Shown here in pieces: positions 6,971-14,354 of a DNA stretch of 21,780 bases (position 1 is the stretch's first letter; each line of letters starts with the position of its first letter). The notes under the pieces were generated by a model. That model worked only from the letters and a program-made list of their open reading frames with translations, ran no database searches and was not told the origin of the DNA. The translations under genes and the position numbers were made by a program. Origin of the DNA: JAZLEZ01 sp045615505 (GTDB lineage Bacteria > Spirochaetota > Spirochaetia > Sphaerochaetales > Sphaerochaetaceae); assembly GCA_045615505.1 (NCBI GenBank), contig JAZLEZ010000016.1:1-21780 (forward strand), read 5' to 3'.

Positions 6971-8079
6971 TAAATCAACTGCCTCTTGTTTCTTTCTGCT
7001 GCAACTTTTTCATCATCTGCAGGATACCAGATAGGTTCGATAAACTTGATGCAACAGCTTTCCTGATTATCAAATCTTATTCTGTGAGGAGTCTGAATCT
7101 TTACAAGCTGATTTCCGACAGGTACAAGGTACTCGGTTCTGTCCGTAAGGAAGATTCTCTTGTCAATGTGAGTCTTGAAACCGTCGGCAGAAGACTTCGT
7201 AATCTCAATCTCATTTGGACGGGTTGCAACAACCATTTTTCCTGTTACTCCTTTAGGAACCTTAATCTTGATTTCCTGTGTACTTCCAATCGGATAAACC
7301 TTTCCGTTCTTGACTTCAACATTGATAAATGTACTTTCACCGAGGAAGTTATGAACAAATCTGCTGTTTGGTTTGTTGTAAAGATTTTCAGGAGTATCAA
7401 TCTGCATAATCTTTCCCATATCACAAACCATCATTCTGTCGCTGATAGCCATGGCTTCGCTCTGGTCATGGGTAACAAAGATAATTGTAAAACCGAACTT
7501 TTTCTGAAGAGCCTTGATTTCAAATCTCATTGTTTCCCTGAGTTTAGGGTCAAGATTTGAAAGAGGTTCATCTAAAAGCATGACTTTAGGATTTGTGACA
7601 ATAGCTCTTGCAAGGGCAATTCTCTGTTGCTGACCACCGGAAAGTTCTCCGGGATAGACATCTTCAAGACCTGTAAGGCTGGTATGCACAAGAGCTTCAT
7701 CTACTCTCTGTTTGATTTCCGATTTGTTGACCTTCTTAATCACAAGAGGAAATGCAACATTATCAAATACAGTCATGTGCGGCCAAACGGCAAAAGCCTG
7801 AAATACCATACCCAGACCTCTTTCCTCAGGCGAGACATAAAGCTTCTTTTCACTTGAGGAAACAAGCTTCCCGCAAAGTTCGATTTCACCGTTTGTAAGA
7901 TCTTCGAAACCTGCAATCATTCTGAGAGTTGTAGATTTTCCGCAACCCGAAGGTCCGAGGAATGAAAAGCACTCACCTTCATGAACACTGATGTTGAAGT
8001 TATCAACGGCAGTGATGTTTCCGAGTGTTTTTGTTGTAAAAACTTTTGTAACATTTCTTAGTACGATCTGATCAGCCAT
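6970..8079 (-). CDS. ABC transporter ATP-binding protein (PotA/FbpC type), first of two
   Basis: 369 residues from the ATG at 8077-8079, which is preceded by AAAGGGAG; a longer in-frame start at 8106 would overlap the permease and lacks such a site. Walker A GPSGCGKST at about 42-50, Q-loop in VFQAFAVWPHMTV, signature LSGGQQQR, Walker B VMLLDEPLSNLD, switch histidine in FVTHDQSEA. After about residue 240 comes a TOBE-like regulatory domain (FINVEVKNGKVYP and onward), as in Fe(3+)-, polyamine- and phosphonate-type importers. One base separates it from the permease stop and one base overlaps ComB. It energises import by the fused permease together with the second ATPase of the operon. The AVWPHMTV variant is shared with the second ATPase. 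Confidence 0.92.
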   Translation of the reverse strand: MADQIVLRNVTKVFTTKTLGNITAVDNFNISVHEGECFSFLGPSGCGKSTTLRMIAGFEDLTNGEIELCGKLVSSSEKKLYVSPEERGLGMVFQAFAVWPHMTVFDNVAFPLVIKKVNKSEIKQRVDEALVHTSLTGLEDVYPGELSGGQQQRIALARAIVTNPKVMLLDEPLSNLDPKLRETMRFEIKALQKKFGFTIIFVTHDQSEAMAISDRMMVCDMGKIMQIDTPENLYNKPNSRFVHNFLGESTFINVEVKNGKVYPIGSTQEIKIKVPKGVTGKMVVATRPNEIEITKSSADGFKTHIDKRIFLTDRTEYLVPVGNQLVKIQTPHRIRFDNQESCCIKFIEPIWYPADDEKVAAERNKRQLI

Positions 8080-8080
8080 A

Positions 8081-9820
8081 TCAAACTCCCTTTCTGTCTT
8101 TGACAATGTAGTTGACTACAGTGTTGAGAATAATGATGATTCCGATTGCAACTGTGGCAAGTGCTGCTGCCTGAGGAATCATACCAGCATCACGCAGTGA
8201 GTAAATCTGGACACCGAGCGTTCTTGAATAAGGACCGTAAAGCAGAATGGATGTCGTAACTTCACGCATAGCAGGCAGGAAGATAAGGAAGAATCCTGAA
8301 ACCATTGCCGGTCTGATGAGCGGAAGTGTAATATCCGAAAGACTTTCCGAGTGTGATGCACCGCAGGCACGAGCAGCTTCTTCGAGAGAACTGGAAACCT
8401 GAAGCAATGCAGCAGAAGAAGTCTTCATTGAGAAGCTCAAATAGCGTGCGAGGTAAGCAATCATGATAATCCAAATTGTGTTGTACAGATTGATTCCGAG
8501 GATTGCACCCTGCCATGCAAGGATAACACCGATTGAAAGAACAGTACCCGGAATCGCATAAGGAAGCATTGACATAAATTCCAATGTACCCTTTCCTTTC
8601 GGTTTGATCTTCTGAACAACATAAGCAATGAGTGTACCGAGCAGCATACATACAACACCTGCCGTAACTGATGCGAACAGAGAGTTCTTGATGGATGCAA
8701 TTGTTCCGCCGCCCTTGAATACTCTCTGATACTGCTTGATTGTGAAATTCTCAAGCTTGATAGGAAGTCCGTAAGCCTTGATGAAGCTGATGAGGACAAT
8801 CATTACAAGAGGAACTACAACAATAATTATCAGAGTAAGAATACAGACAATCAGTAAAGGATACTTGGCACCTCTGAGTTTGATGAGAGTAGGTCTTGTA
8901 CTCTTTCCCTTGATTGTATCGAAGCTTCCCGAAGAAAGAATTTTGTTCTGAAGAATAAGAGCTGCAGAAACAACAACGACAAGCATGACAGAAAGTGCTG
9001 CACCCTGTCTGATACCTTCAAAACTTCCTCCGCTGTTATAGATAACGGAATAAATTCTCGTAGGAAGTGTGTAAATTTCTGCACTGAATCCCAGAATTGA
9101 AGGAACACCGAAGTGTGCAAGGGATGTTGTGAGAATCAACAAAGCACCAGCAGAAATGGCAGGCTTCGTAAGAGGAAGCGTGATTTTCCAAATTACAGTG
9201 CTCTGTTTTGCACCTGCAATTCTGGCACATTCTTCCAAAGTCGGATCCATTTTTTCAAGAGCAGCTACAACCTGCATGAAAACAAACGGGAAATAATAGG
9301 ATACTTCGACAAATACAATACCCCAAATGGAGTTGATATTAATCGGAGCAGACTCAAGATGAAGTACTGACATCAGGAATCTGTTGAAATATCCTCCACG
9401 GCCGTTCAGAAGCATATCCCATGCCATGGCTCCGAGGAACGGAGGGAACATGTAAGGAATATTGAAAAGAGCCTTCATAAGTCCCTTTGCAGGTATATCA
9501 GAACGCCCCAGAAGCCAAGCATAAAACACACCCATAATTGTTCCGGCAACTGTTGTCCAGAAAGCAATTTTGATTGTGTTCCACATAGCTCCCAGATTCT
9601 TGGTATCCGTAAGCTGTGCTTTGAAAACAGTCAGATCAAGTGCCCACTTGCCTGTTGTTGCTTTGGCAAAGAAGGTATTGAAGATAATCATGAAAATAGG
9701 AATGACAACAATAATCAGAAGAAGAATAAAACAAGTAATTGTAAGTGCCTTATCCATTGATACATGTTTCTTTCCGTCAATTGCTGCAAGCTCGCTGTTT
9801 CTGTTGTTTAAAAACTTCAT
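8081..9820 (-). CDS. ABC transporter permease, two fused permease domains (FbpB/ThiP type)
   Basis: 579 residues and about 12 membrane helices in two sets of six, with a linker around residues 295-320. Each half carries its EAA loop for contact with an ATPase: EECARIAGAKQSTVIWKITLPL in the first half and EEAARACGASHSESLSDITLPL in the second. This fused arrangement is standard for Fe(3+)/thiamine/phosphonate/hexose-phosphate importers. Its ATG overlaps the TGA of the upstream ATPase by 4 bases and its stop is one base from the next ATPase start, so expression of the three is tightly coupled. Because the two EAA loops differ and two ATPases are present, each half may recruit its own ATPase. Confidence 0.92.
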   Translation of the reverse strand: MKFLNNRNSELAAIDGKKHVSMDKALTITCFILLLIIVVIPIFMIIFNTFFAKATTGKWALDLTVFKAQLTDTKNLGAMWNTIKIAFWTTVAGTIMGVFYAWLLGRSDIPAKGLMKALFNIPYMFPPFLGAMAWDMLLNGRGGYFNRFLMSVLHLESAPININSIWGIVFVEVSYYFPFVFMQVVAALEKMDPTLEECARIAGAKQSTVIWKITLPLTKPAISAGALLILTTSLAHFGVPSILGFSAEIYTLPTRIYSVIYNSGGSFEGIRQGAALSVMLVVVVSAALILQNKILSSGSFDTIKGKSTRPTLIKLRGAKYPLLIVCILTLIIIVVVPLVMIVLISFIKAYGLPIKLENFTIKQYQRVFKGGGTIASIKNSLFASVTAGVVCMLLGTLIAYVVQKIKPKGKGTLEFMSMLPYAIPGTVLSIGVILAWQGAILGINLYNTIWIIMIAYLARYLSFSMKTSSAALLQVSSSLEEAARACGASHSESLSDITLPLIRPAMVSGFFLIFLPAMREVTTSILLYGPYSRTLGVQIYSLRDAGMIPQAAALATVAIGIIIILNTVVNYIVKDRKGV

Positions 9821-10899
9821 ACAGTTGCCTCCTTGGCTTGATAGAATCTCGGATTTGCAAACTTGATTCCTACAACATCTCCGTCATCAGGAACTCCGCC
9901 CAGTTTGGCATCCAGCATACTCTGCTGAACTCGGATTTCCTTATCACCGAGTTTCAGGAAGTAATTGTACTCACTTCCGAGGAAAACCTTGCTGACAACA
10001 GTTGCCTTGATCTTTGAGCTTGAATCAAACACAACATCGTTGAGTCTTACACCCATATCAACCGGTTTAGCAAAATCTACATTTTCAGGTATTTTTGTAT
10101 CGATAGCATCTGTGATACCGCAGTTAAGATGTACTTTTCCTCTTGAAAGCTTTACCGGAATCATATTGGAAGTACCGATGAATTCAAATGTAAATCTGTT
10201 TGCAGGATTTAGAATAATATCTTCATCATTTCCGAACTGGCAAAGAGATCCGTCCTGCTGCATGATTGCCATTTTGTCGCAAAGCTGAAGAGCACTCTGC
10301 TGGTCATGGGTAATGTACAGAACTGTGGATTTAAGTCTTGTCTGAAGCATTCTGATTTCAAGAAGCATCTCTTCCCTGAGCTTTGCATCAAGGTTGGTAA
10401 TAGGCTCGTCCATAACAAGAATTTCAGAGTCAACTACAAGTGCTCTTGCAATTGCAACACGCTGTTGCTGTCCGCCGGACAACTGCATCGGAAGATGGTT
10501 TGCATATGTTTCCATATGAACGAGTTCCAGAGCTTTCATTGCTCTTTCCTTCTGTTCTTCTTTACTGACGCGTCTCTTTTTAAGAGGATAAGAAACATTT
10601 TCCAGAACAGTCATATGAGGCCATACGGCATAATCCTGAAATACGATTCCGATGTTTCTCTTTTCTGCAGGGATATTGATTTTCTTCTTTGAATCAAAGA
10701 GCACCCTGTCTCCTACGGTGATTGTACCTGATTCCGGTTTCATCAGACCTAAAAGACAACGCACAAGTGTTGTCTTTCCGCATCCGGAAGGCCCTACCAG
10801 ACACAAAATTTCATTACTGTCGACTTCCAGAGAAAAGTTGTTTAGAACCGTTTTCTTTCCGTAGGAAGCGGTTATGTTTTCAAATTTTACATTAGCCAT
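9817..10899 (-). CDS. ABC transporter ATP-binding protein (PotA/FbpC type), second of two
   Basis: 360 residues. Walker A GPSGCGKTT at 36-44, Q-loop VFQDYAVWPHMTV, signature LSGGQQQR, Walker B ILVMDEPITNLD, switch histidine ITHDQQSA, then a C-terminal TOBE-like part (IPVKLSRGKVHL onward). It is clearly a paralogue of the ATPase further down the operon but diverged throughout, and both have all catalytic residues. It begins 62 bases after the binding-protein gene, beyond a strong hairpin, and overlaps the permease start by 4 bases. Most importers of this class use one ATPase as a homodimer, so the pair here probably forms a heterodimer. Confidence 0.92.
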   Translation of the reverse strand: MANVKFENITASYGKKTVLNNFSLEVDSNEILCLVGPSGCGKTTLVRCLLGLMKPESGTITVGDRVLFDSKKKINIPAEKRNIGIVFQDYAVWPHMTVLENVSYPLKKRRVSKEEQKERAMKALELVHMETYANHLPMQLSGGQQQRVAIARALVVDSEILVMDEPITNLDAKLREEMLLEIRMLQTRLKSTVLYITHDQQSALQLCDKMAIMQQDGSLCQFGNDEDIILNPANRFTFEFIGTSNMIPVKLSRGKVHLNCGITDAIDTKIPENVDFAKPVDMGVRLNDVVFDSSSKIKATVVSKVFLGSEYNYFLKLGDKEIRVQQSMLDAKLGGVPDDGDVVGIKFANPRFYQAKEATV

Positions 10900-10912
10900 T
10901 TCTTACTCTCTT

Positions 10913-10942
10913 AAAAAGGCACGGAGGCATAAACCTCCGTGC
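10913..10942 (-). terminator. Hairpin with U-run between binding protein and ATPase genes (attenuator)
   Basis: Perfect 9-bp stem GCACGGAGG (10919-10927) with CCTCCGTGC (10934-10942), six-base loop. In the direction of transcription it is followed by five Us (10913-10917). Placed inside an operon, it probably stops part of the transcripts or protects the 3' end of the binding-protein message, so that the binding protein is made in excess. Confidence 0.75.
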
Positions 10943-10961
10943 TGAATCTACATAATTGTTA

Positions 10962-12044
10962 TTACTTGTTCCAAATCTTGTTGAATTTATCAAGATAGTT
11001 GTTGATGTTTGCACCAAGATCGTTGAAATCAACTGTCATATTGACTGCAGCAATAGCTGAAGTATCAATAGTCATCTTTACATCATCTCTTACTGAAACG
11101 AGGTTGTTAGCTACGAGAACTTCCTGACCTGCCTTTGAAAGGATGAAGTCGATGAGAAGCTTACCGTTTTCCTGATTTGCAGAGCCCTTGATAAGAGCAA
11201 CAGGAGAAGTCATTGTGATAACATCATCTGTTGTGAAATGGAATCCCATAGGAGATCCTTCTTCAATAAGACCTGCTGATACATAGTCAAGGCAGATACC
11301 TACTTTATAAGAACCGTCTGCTACTCTGTTATGAGTTGCTGTTGTACCTGATTCAAGTTTGGCTCCGTTGTCATGGAGAGCCTTGAAGAATGCTTCACCG
11401 TATTCAGGAGACTGCATCATAGCTGCCATCCAGTACTTTGATGTTGATGAGCTGCCCGGATCTGAAAGAACAATCTGGTTCTTCCACTTTGATGTAAGGA
11501 AGTCATTCCATGTTTTAGGAGCATCTTTTTCTTCGATACCCATTCCAGGGAGTGTATTCCATGCAACACCCATTGTAACAAGTCTTCCTGCAGTATAGAA
11601 ACCTTCAGCATCGCTGTAGTTTTTTGCAATGTGGTCTGTCTCAGGAGATGTGTACTTCTCAAGCCAGCCTGCTCTCTTGAATCCTTCGTAATCTGAAGGG
11701 TCGCCGAGCCATACAACATCAGCTGCAATCTGACCGCCCTGTGCTTCTGTAGTCATCTTTGTGATAACCTTTCCGCCGCCGGCGAAGTAATATTCCATAT
11801 CGACTCCCGGATAAGCTTTTTCAAATGCTTCTTCGATAGCCTGAAGCTGTGCTTCCTGCATTGATGAATACAGCATTACCTTTCCTGAATAAGTCTTTGC
11901 AGGAGCAGCTTCTGTTTTTGCTGTTTCAGCTGCCTTTGCTACCGGAGCTGTTGAAGCTGCCGGAGCTTCTGCCTTCTTAGCGCATGATACGAACATACAT
12001 ACTGAAAGTACTGCGATAAGAGCAATTGTAAATACTTTCTTCAT
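10962..12044 (-). CDS. ABC transporter substrate-binding lipoprotein (family 1; FbpA/AfuA/PhnS-like)
   Basis: 360 residues. MKKVFTIALIAVLSVCMFVSC is a lipoprotein signal with cysteine 21, then an alanine/lysine-rich linker (22-52) and the binding domain starting KVMLYSSMQEAQLQAIEEAFE, typical of Fe(3+)-type binding proteins. AADVVWLGDPSDYE and APKTWNDFLTSKWKNQIVLSDP are further family blocks. Iron binders of this class have adjacent tyrosines in the second lobe; here the equivalent stretch appears to be GICLDYVSAGLI, with only one, so iron is unlikely and an anionic organic ligand (sugar phosphate, phosphonate) is more likely. First gene of the operon; GAGGAG lies six bases before the ATG. 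The ligand call is inference. Confidence 0.88.
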   Translation of the reverse strand: MKKVFTIALIAVLSVCMFVSCAKKAEAPAASTAPVAKAAETAKTEAAPAKTYSGKVMLYSSMQEAQLQAIEEAFEKAYPGVDMEYYFAGGGKVITKMTTEAQGGQIAADVVWLGDPSDYEGFKRAGWLEKYTSPETDHIAKNYSDAEGFYTAGRLVTMGVAWNTLPGMGIEEKDAPKTWNDFLTSKWKNQIVLSDPGSSSTSKYWMAAMMQSPEYGEAFFKALHDNGAKLESGTTATHNRVADGSYKVGICLDYVSAGLIEEGSPMGFHFTTDDVITMTSPVALIKGSANQENGKLLIDFILSKAGQEVLVANNLVSVRDDVKMTIDTSAIAAVNMTVDFNDLGANINNYLDKFNKIWNK

Positions 12045-12076
12045 AATAAACTCCTCTTTAGTTTTATGTTTTTTTT

Positions 12077-12105
12077 ATTTTAGACGACACTATGATTTTC
12101 TTCAA
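12077..12105 (-). promoter_or_regulatory. Promoter of the ABC transporter/ComB operon
   Basis: Minus strand TTGAAG (12100-12105), 17-base spacer, TAAAAT (12077-12082), about 33 bases before the start codon of the binding protein. The spacer contains one arm of an imperfect inverted repeat, ACGACACTA (12084-12092), whose partner TAGTTGTCGT (12119-12128) overlaps the GTG start of the divergent phosphatase gene. This layout could allow one regulator to control both directions. Confidence 0.5.
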
Positions 12106-12126
12106 CCTTTTTGTATATTAGTTGTC

Positions 12127-12747
12127 GTGGAACGCAGTATTTTTCTTGTAAGACACGGAATACCTGATTTTCCTGACGGAAAGATTATCATTCAGGGCAG
12201 GAATACCGATTTAGCTCTTAATCCTCTGTGCTTTTCAGATGCATCCAACCTGAAACAATTCTTTGCAGACAAACAAATAGAAAACTGGTACAGCAGTCCT
12301 TTGAAAAGAGCACAACAAACTTTAATGCAATTCATTCCGCATGATGCAGAACCTGTAATTCTCAATGATAGCGCAGAGGTCTGTTACGGTCGGTGGGAGG
12401 GTAAAAGCTGGGAAGACTGCAAAGCTATTGATCCGGAGCTTTTTGCTCTCAGGGGGTTTGACAATACAATACTTCCTCCGGACGGAGAGGATATGCGTAA
12501 GGCTGCACACAGAATGTTCAATGCCGTAAAATCCACCGAAGGTAATTGTGTAATTACTTCTCACTGGACTGTAATATCCCTTCTGTATTGTCTTATTGCG
12601 GGATTTCCTTATGAAAAATACGCAAAAATTCCGCATCCGTATTTAGGTGTGAGTAAGATAATCGAAAGCAACGGGCTATACCGTTTTGAATATGTGGGAA
12701 ACAGGGTTTGCGAAACACCGTATTGTGATACAATTCACAACTACTGA
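12127..12747 (+). CDS. Histidine phosphatase-family (phosphoglycerate mutase-like) phosphatase
   Basis: 206 residues from GTG at 12127. The phosphohistidine motif is FLVRHG with H10 at the N-terminus; the second core histidine is H146 in VITSHWTVISLLY. SSPLKRAQQT (about 57-66) and EVCYGRWEGKSWEDC (about 82-96) match the other family blocks. Length and the GRWEGKSWED motif resemble CobC/broad-specificity acid phosphatases more than glycolytic mutases. No Shine-Dalgarno sequence precedes the GTG, and no better start exists in frame, so a leaderless or very short-leader message is possible (TATGAT at 12091-12096 could be its -10). It is divergent from the phosphate-linked ABC operon and followed by a HAD phosphatase pseudogene. 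Substrate unknown. Confidence 0.85.
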   Translation: MERSIFLVRHGIPDFPDGKIIIQGRNTDLALNPLCFSDASNLKQFFADKQIENWYSSPLKRAQQTLMQFIPHDAEPVILNDSAEVCYGRWEGKSWEDCKAIDPELFALRGFDNTILPPDGEDMRKAAHRMFNAVKSTEGNCVITSHWTVISLLYCLIAGFPYEKYAKIPHPYLGVSKIIESNGLYRFEYVGNRVCETPYCDTIHNY

Positions 12748-12764
12748 TTACAGGAACGACAAAA

Positions 12765-12987
12765 ATGTCAGAATACAAACTGATTGCATTTGATATGGAC
12801 GGAACCCTTTTGGACAGCAACAAGAAAATCCGTTGAGGACCTTCCCGTAACGATTGCTTATTCCGAAGAAAAGTCAATTGAGCTTTCTCCGAGGGGAATG
12901 TCCAAAACATCCAGACTTGAAGCTCTGTGTAATCATCTTGAGATTTCTGTTGCACGGACAATTGCGGTAGGTGAAACCGACGCTTCT
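12765..12987 (+). pseudogene. HAD-superfamily (Cof-type) phosphatase pseudogene, internal deletion
   Basis: The first 23 codons read MSEYKLIAFDMDGTLLDSNK and then KIR before a stop at 12834-12836. The DMDGT motif (D10, D12) is the HAD nucleophile motif. The frame then shifts, and bases about 12835-12987 read DLPVTIAYSEEKSIELSPRG, then MSKTSRLEALCNHLEISVAR, then TIAVGETDAS. That is the C-terminal part of the same fold (the S/K-rich segment and the region of motif IV). Roughly 150 or more residues in between are missing, and the text after DAS is unrelated. Motif IV, normally GD-x-x-(N/T)-D, is reduced to GETD; loss of six bases from a GDGETDAS-type original would explain it. It begins 17 bases after the histidine phosphatase and was probably its operon partner. 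Non-functional. Confidence 0.75.
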
Positions 12988-13196
12988 TGCACAGGATATT
13001 TTCCGCAGTTGATGTTGCAAAGAAGGCGATTGGCAAACTCTTCGTATTTTTTCATTTCTTCCGAACACCTGTTACGGAAACAGGTGGGGACATCTGTATA
13101 AGAATAGTTGCCGAGTTTTGTTTTCATACAGTCCAGTCCTTTTGATGCAAGAATCTGCAACATCCTGTATTCATTATCTGTAAGTGAAAGTACCAT
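12933..13196 (-). CDS. Small cysteine-containing protein of unknown function, probably 3'-truncated
   Basis: The start ATG at 13194-13196 has CGGGAG six bases upstream, which favours a real gene. It reads 87 residues: MVLSLTDNEYRMLQILASKG, then LDCMKTKLGNYSYTDVPTCF and RNRCSEEMKKYEEFANRLLC. The part to about residue 68 looks natural, with an N-terminal helix and four to five cysteines. The last 18 or so residues are merely the antisense of the HAD fragment (12933-12987), so the original 3' end has been lost at a junction near 12988 and the frame runs into foreign sequence. I do not recognise the family. It may be a remnant of a mobile or accessory gene. Confidence 0.4.
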   Translation of the reverse strand: MVLSLTDNEYRMLQILASKGLDCMKTKLGNYSYTDVPTCFRNRCSEEMKKYEEFANRLLCNINCGKYPVQEASVSPTAIVRATEISR

Positions 13197-13274
13197 ATTC
13201 AACTCCCGTTTTTCCTTTTTTTCTGGAAGACATGCTTATCGTACAAATAATTGTGTGGTTATTAACTCACCTAT

Positions 13275-13303
13275 TTTCAAAATTCCTTCTTTTGTGCTAT
13301 GAT
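13275..13303 (+). promoter_or_regulatory. Candidate promoter of the WYL regulator gene
   Basis: TTTCAA (13275-13280), 17-base spacer, TATGAT (13298-13303) with TG one base before it (extended -10). The predicted start, about 13310, leaves a short leader that consists mainly of the ribosome site AGGAGG. A 9-base palindrome GTTATTAAC (13258-13266) lies just upstream. Confidence 0.5.
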
Positions 13304-13325
13304 TTTTATAGGAGGAGCGATAAAA

Positions 13326-14321
13326 ATGCCCAAAATCAGTCTGATAGAAACCGTTTCCAGAATGTTGGAAATACTTAAACTTATGGCAAGAAACGAAGGT
13401 GCGACATTGACGGAGATATCCGCAAAAACGGGAATTGACCGTTGGACCGTAAAAAATATGATTGACAGTTTTGAAAAATTTGATCCTGATGGAAAAGGTC
13501 TTTACATTCAGGAATTCAAGTCGCAAACAGACAGAAGACAGACAATTTACAAAGTTCCTAAGAACAATCTCTGGACATTGACGCTTCCGGGAATGGATCT
13601 GACGGATGACGAAGGACTTCTGCTGGCTCTGATGTTCAGCCAAAGTGAAAACAATGAAATGCTGAAAGATTCAGCATCAAAACTCAGGAAAAAGCTGAAT
13701 ATGTTCAAAAATATGCAGAACTATCAGATTGTATCAGTATCCGAAGCCAAGAAAATTGCAAAACCTGAAATGAAAGGAAATATCGTAAATCTTCTGAAGG
13801 CAATAAATGAAGACAGATGCATTTATCTGGACTATAAAGCCCTTCAAAGTGAAAGTGTCAAATCTTACCTGCTGATGCCGCTGGGAATATTCAAATATGA
13901 AACAGGTTATTATCTGGCAGCACAGAAACTTCCCGAAGGTCAGTTCAGAACTTTCAGCATGGAAAGAGTTTCATCCGCACCGCAACTTGCTGTATTCACA
14001 GGACACAGACCTGAAAAAATCGATTACAGAGACAGACTTGCAGATCCTTTCGGACCATTTGACCATATAGATGAATTTGAAGCCGAACTGAAATTCGATT
14101 CTTTTTACGGGTTACTCAATATGGAACTGTCATGGCCGGATGCCGTACAAATACAGAAGCAGAAGGACGGAAGCATAATAATGAAAGCAAAAACCAGATC
14201 ACATTCGGGAATAAGGGAATTTATCCTCAAGTACGCAAGCCATGTCTGCGTACTTGAACCGCAATGGCTGAAAGATGAAATCAAAGAAGAATTGAAAAGA
14301 ACATTGAACAATTATACTTGA
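13326..14321 (+). CDS. WYL-domain transcriptional regulator with N-terminal winged helix
   Basis: 331 residues from ATG 13326, ten bases after GGAGG. A longer frame from 13299 would place the start upstream of this ribosome site and inside the -10, so it is rejected. Residues about 1-65 form a winged helix-turn-helix (LEILKLMARNEGATLTEISA, then KTGIDRWTVKNMIDSF), followed by a linker and a WYL domain (about 150-230: INEDRCIYLDYKA, then LLMPLGIFKYETGYYLAA with FRTFSMERVSSA). The C-terminal WCX-like part ends LKDEIKEELKRTL. WYL regulators include PafBC and DriD, which respond to DNA damage through the WYL domain. The Y-family polymerase gene starts 33 bases downstream, so this protein may control mutagenic repair; that is inference. 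Confidence 0.85.
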   Translation: MPKISLIETVSRMLEILKLMARNEGATLTEISAKTGIDRWTVKNMIDSFEKFDPDGKGLYIQEFKSQTDRRQTIYKVPKNNLWTLTLPGMDLTDDEGLLLALMFSQSENNEMLKDSASKLRKKLNMFKNMQNYQIVSVSEAKKIAKPEMKGNIVNLLKAINEDRCIYLDYKALQSESVKSYLLMPLGIFKYETGYYLAAQKLPEGQFRTFSMERVSSAPQLAVFTGHRPEKIDYRDRLADPFGPFDHIDEFEAELKFDSFYGLLNMELSWPDAVQIQKQKDGSIIMKAKTRSHSGIREFILKYASHVCVLEPQWLKDEIKEELKRTLNNYT

Positions 14322-14346
14322 CATCTGTTGGTTGATATGTGTTAAT
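14318..14346 (+). promoter_or_regulatory. Candidate promoter of the Y-family polymerase gene
   Basis: TTGACA (14318-14323), 17-base spacer, GTTAAT (14341-14346) with TG at 14338-14339. The start of transcription would fall at or next to the GTG start codon at 14355, i.e. a leaderless message. TGTTAATGTAAACA (14340-14353) is partly palindromic (TGTT/AACA arms) and overlaps the -10, a possible operator. Confidence 0.45.
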
Positions 14347-14354
14347 GTAAACAT

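Noticed and set aside
8262..9230. Minus-strand open frames in other phases inside the permease gene
   Set aside because: Shadows of the fused permease; rich in S, C, R and without motifs.
10962..12044. Straight annotation as an iron(III)-binding protein
   Set aside because: The fold class fits, but the adjacent tyrosines expected for iron are not seen in GICLDYVSAGLI and the neighbours are phosphatases.
12593..13036. Minus-strand open frame of 147 codons
   Set aside because: It crosses the histidine phosphatase end and the HAD pseudogene in antisense without a ribosome site or recognisable motif.
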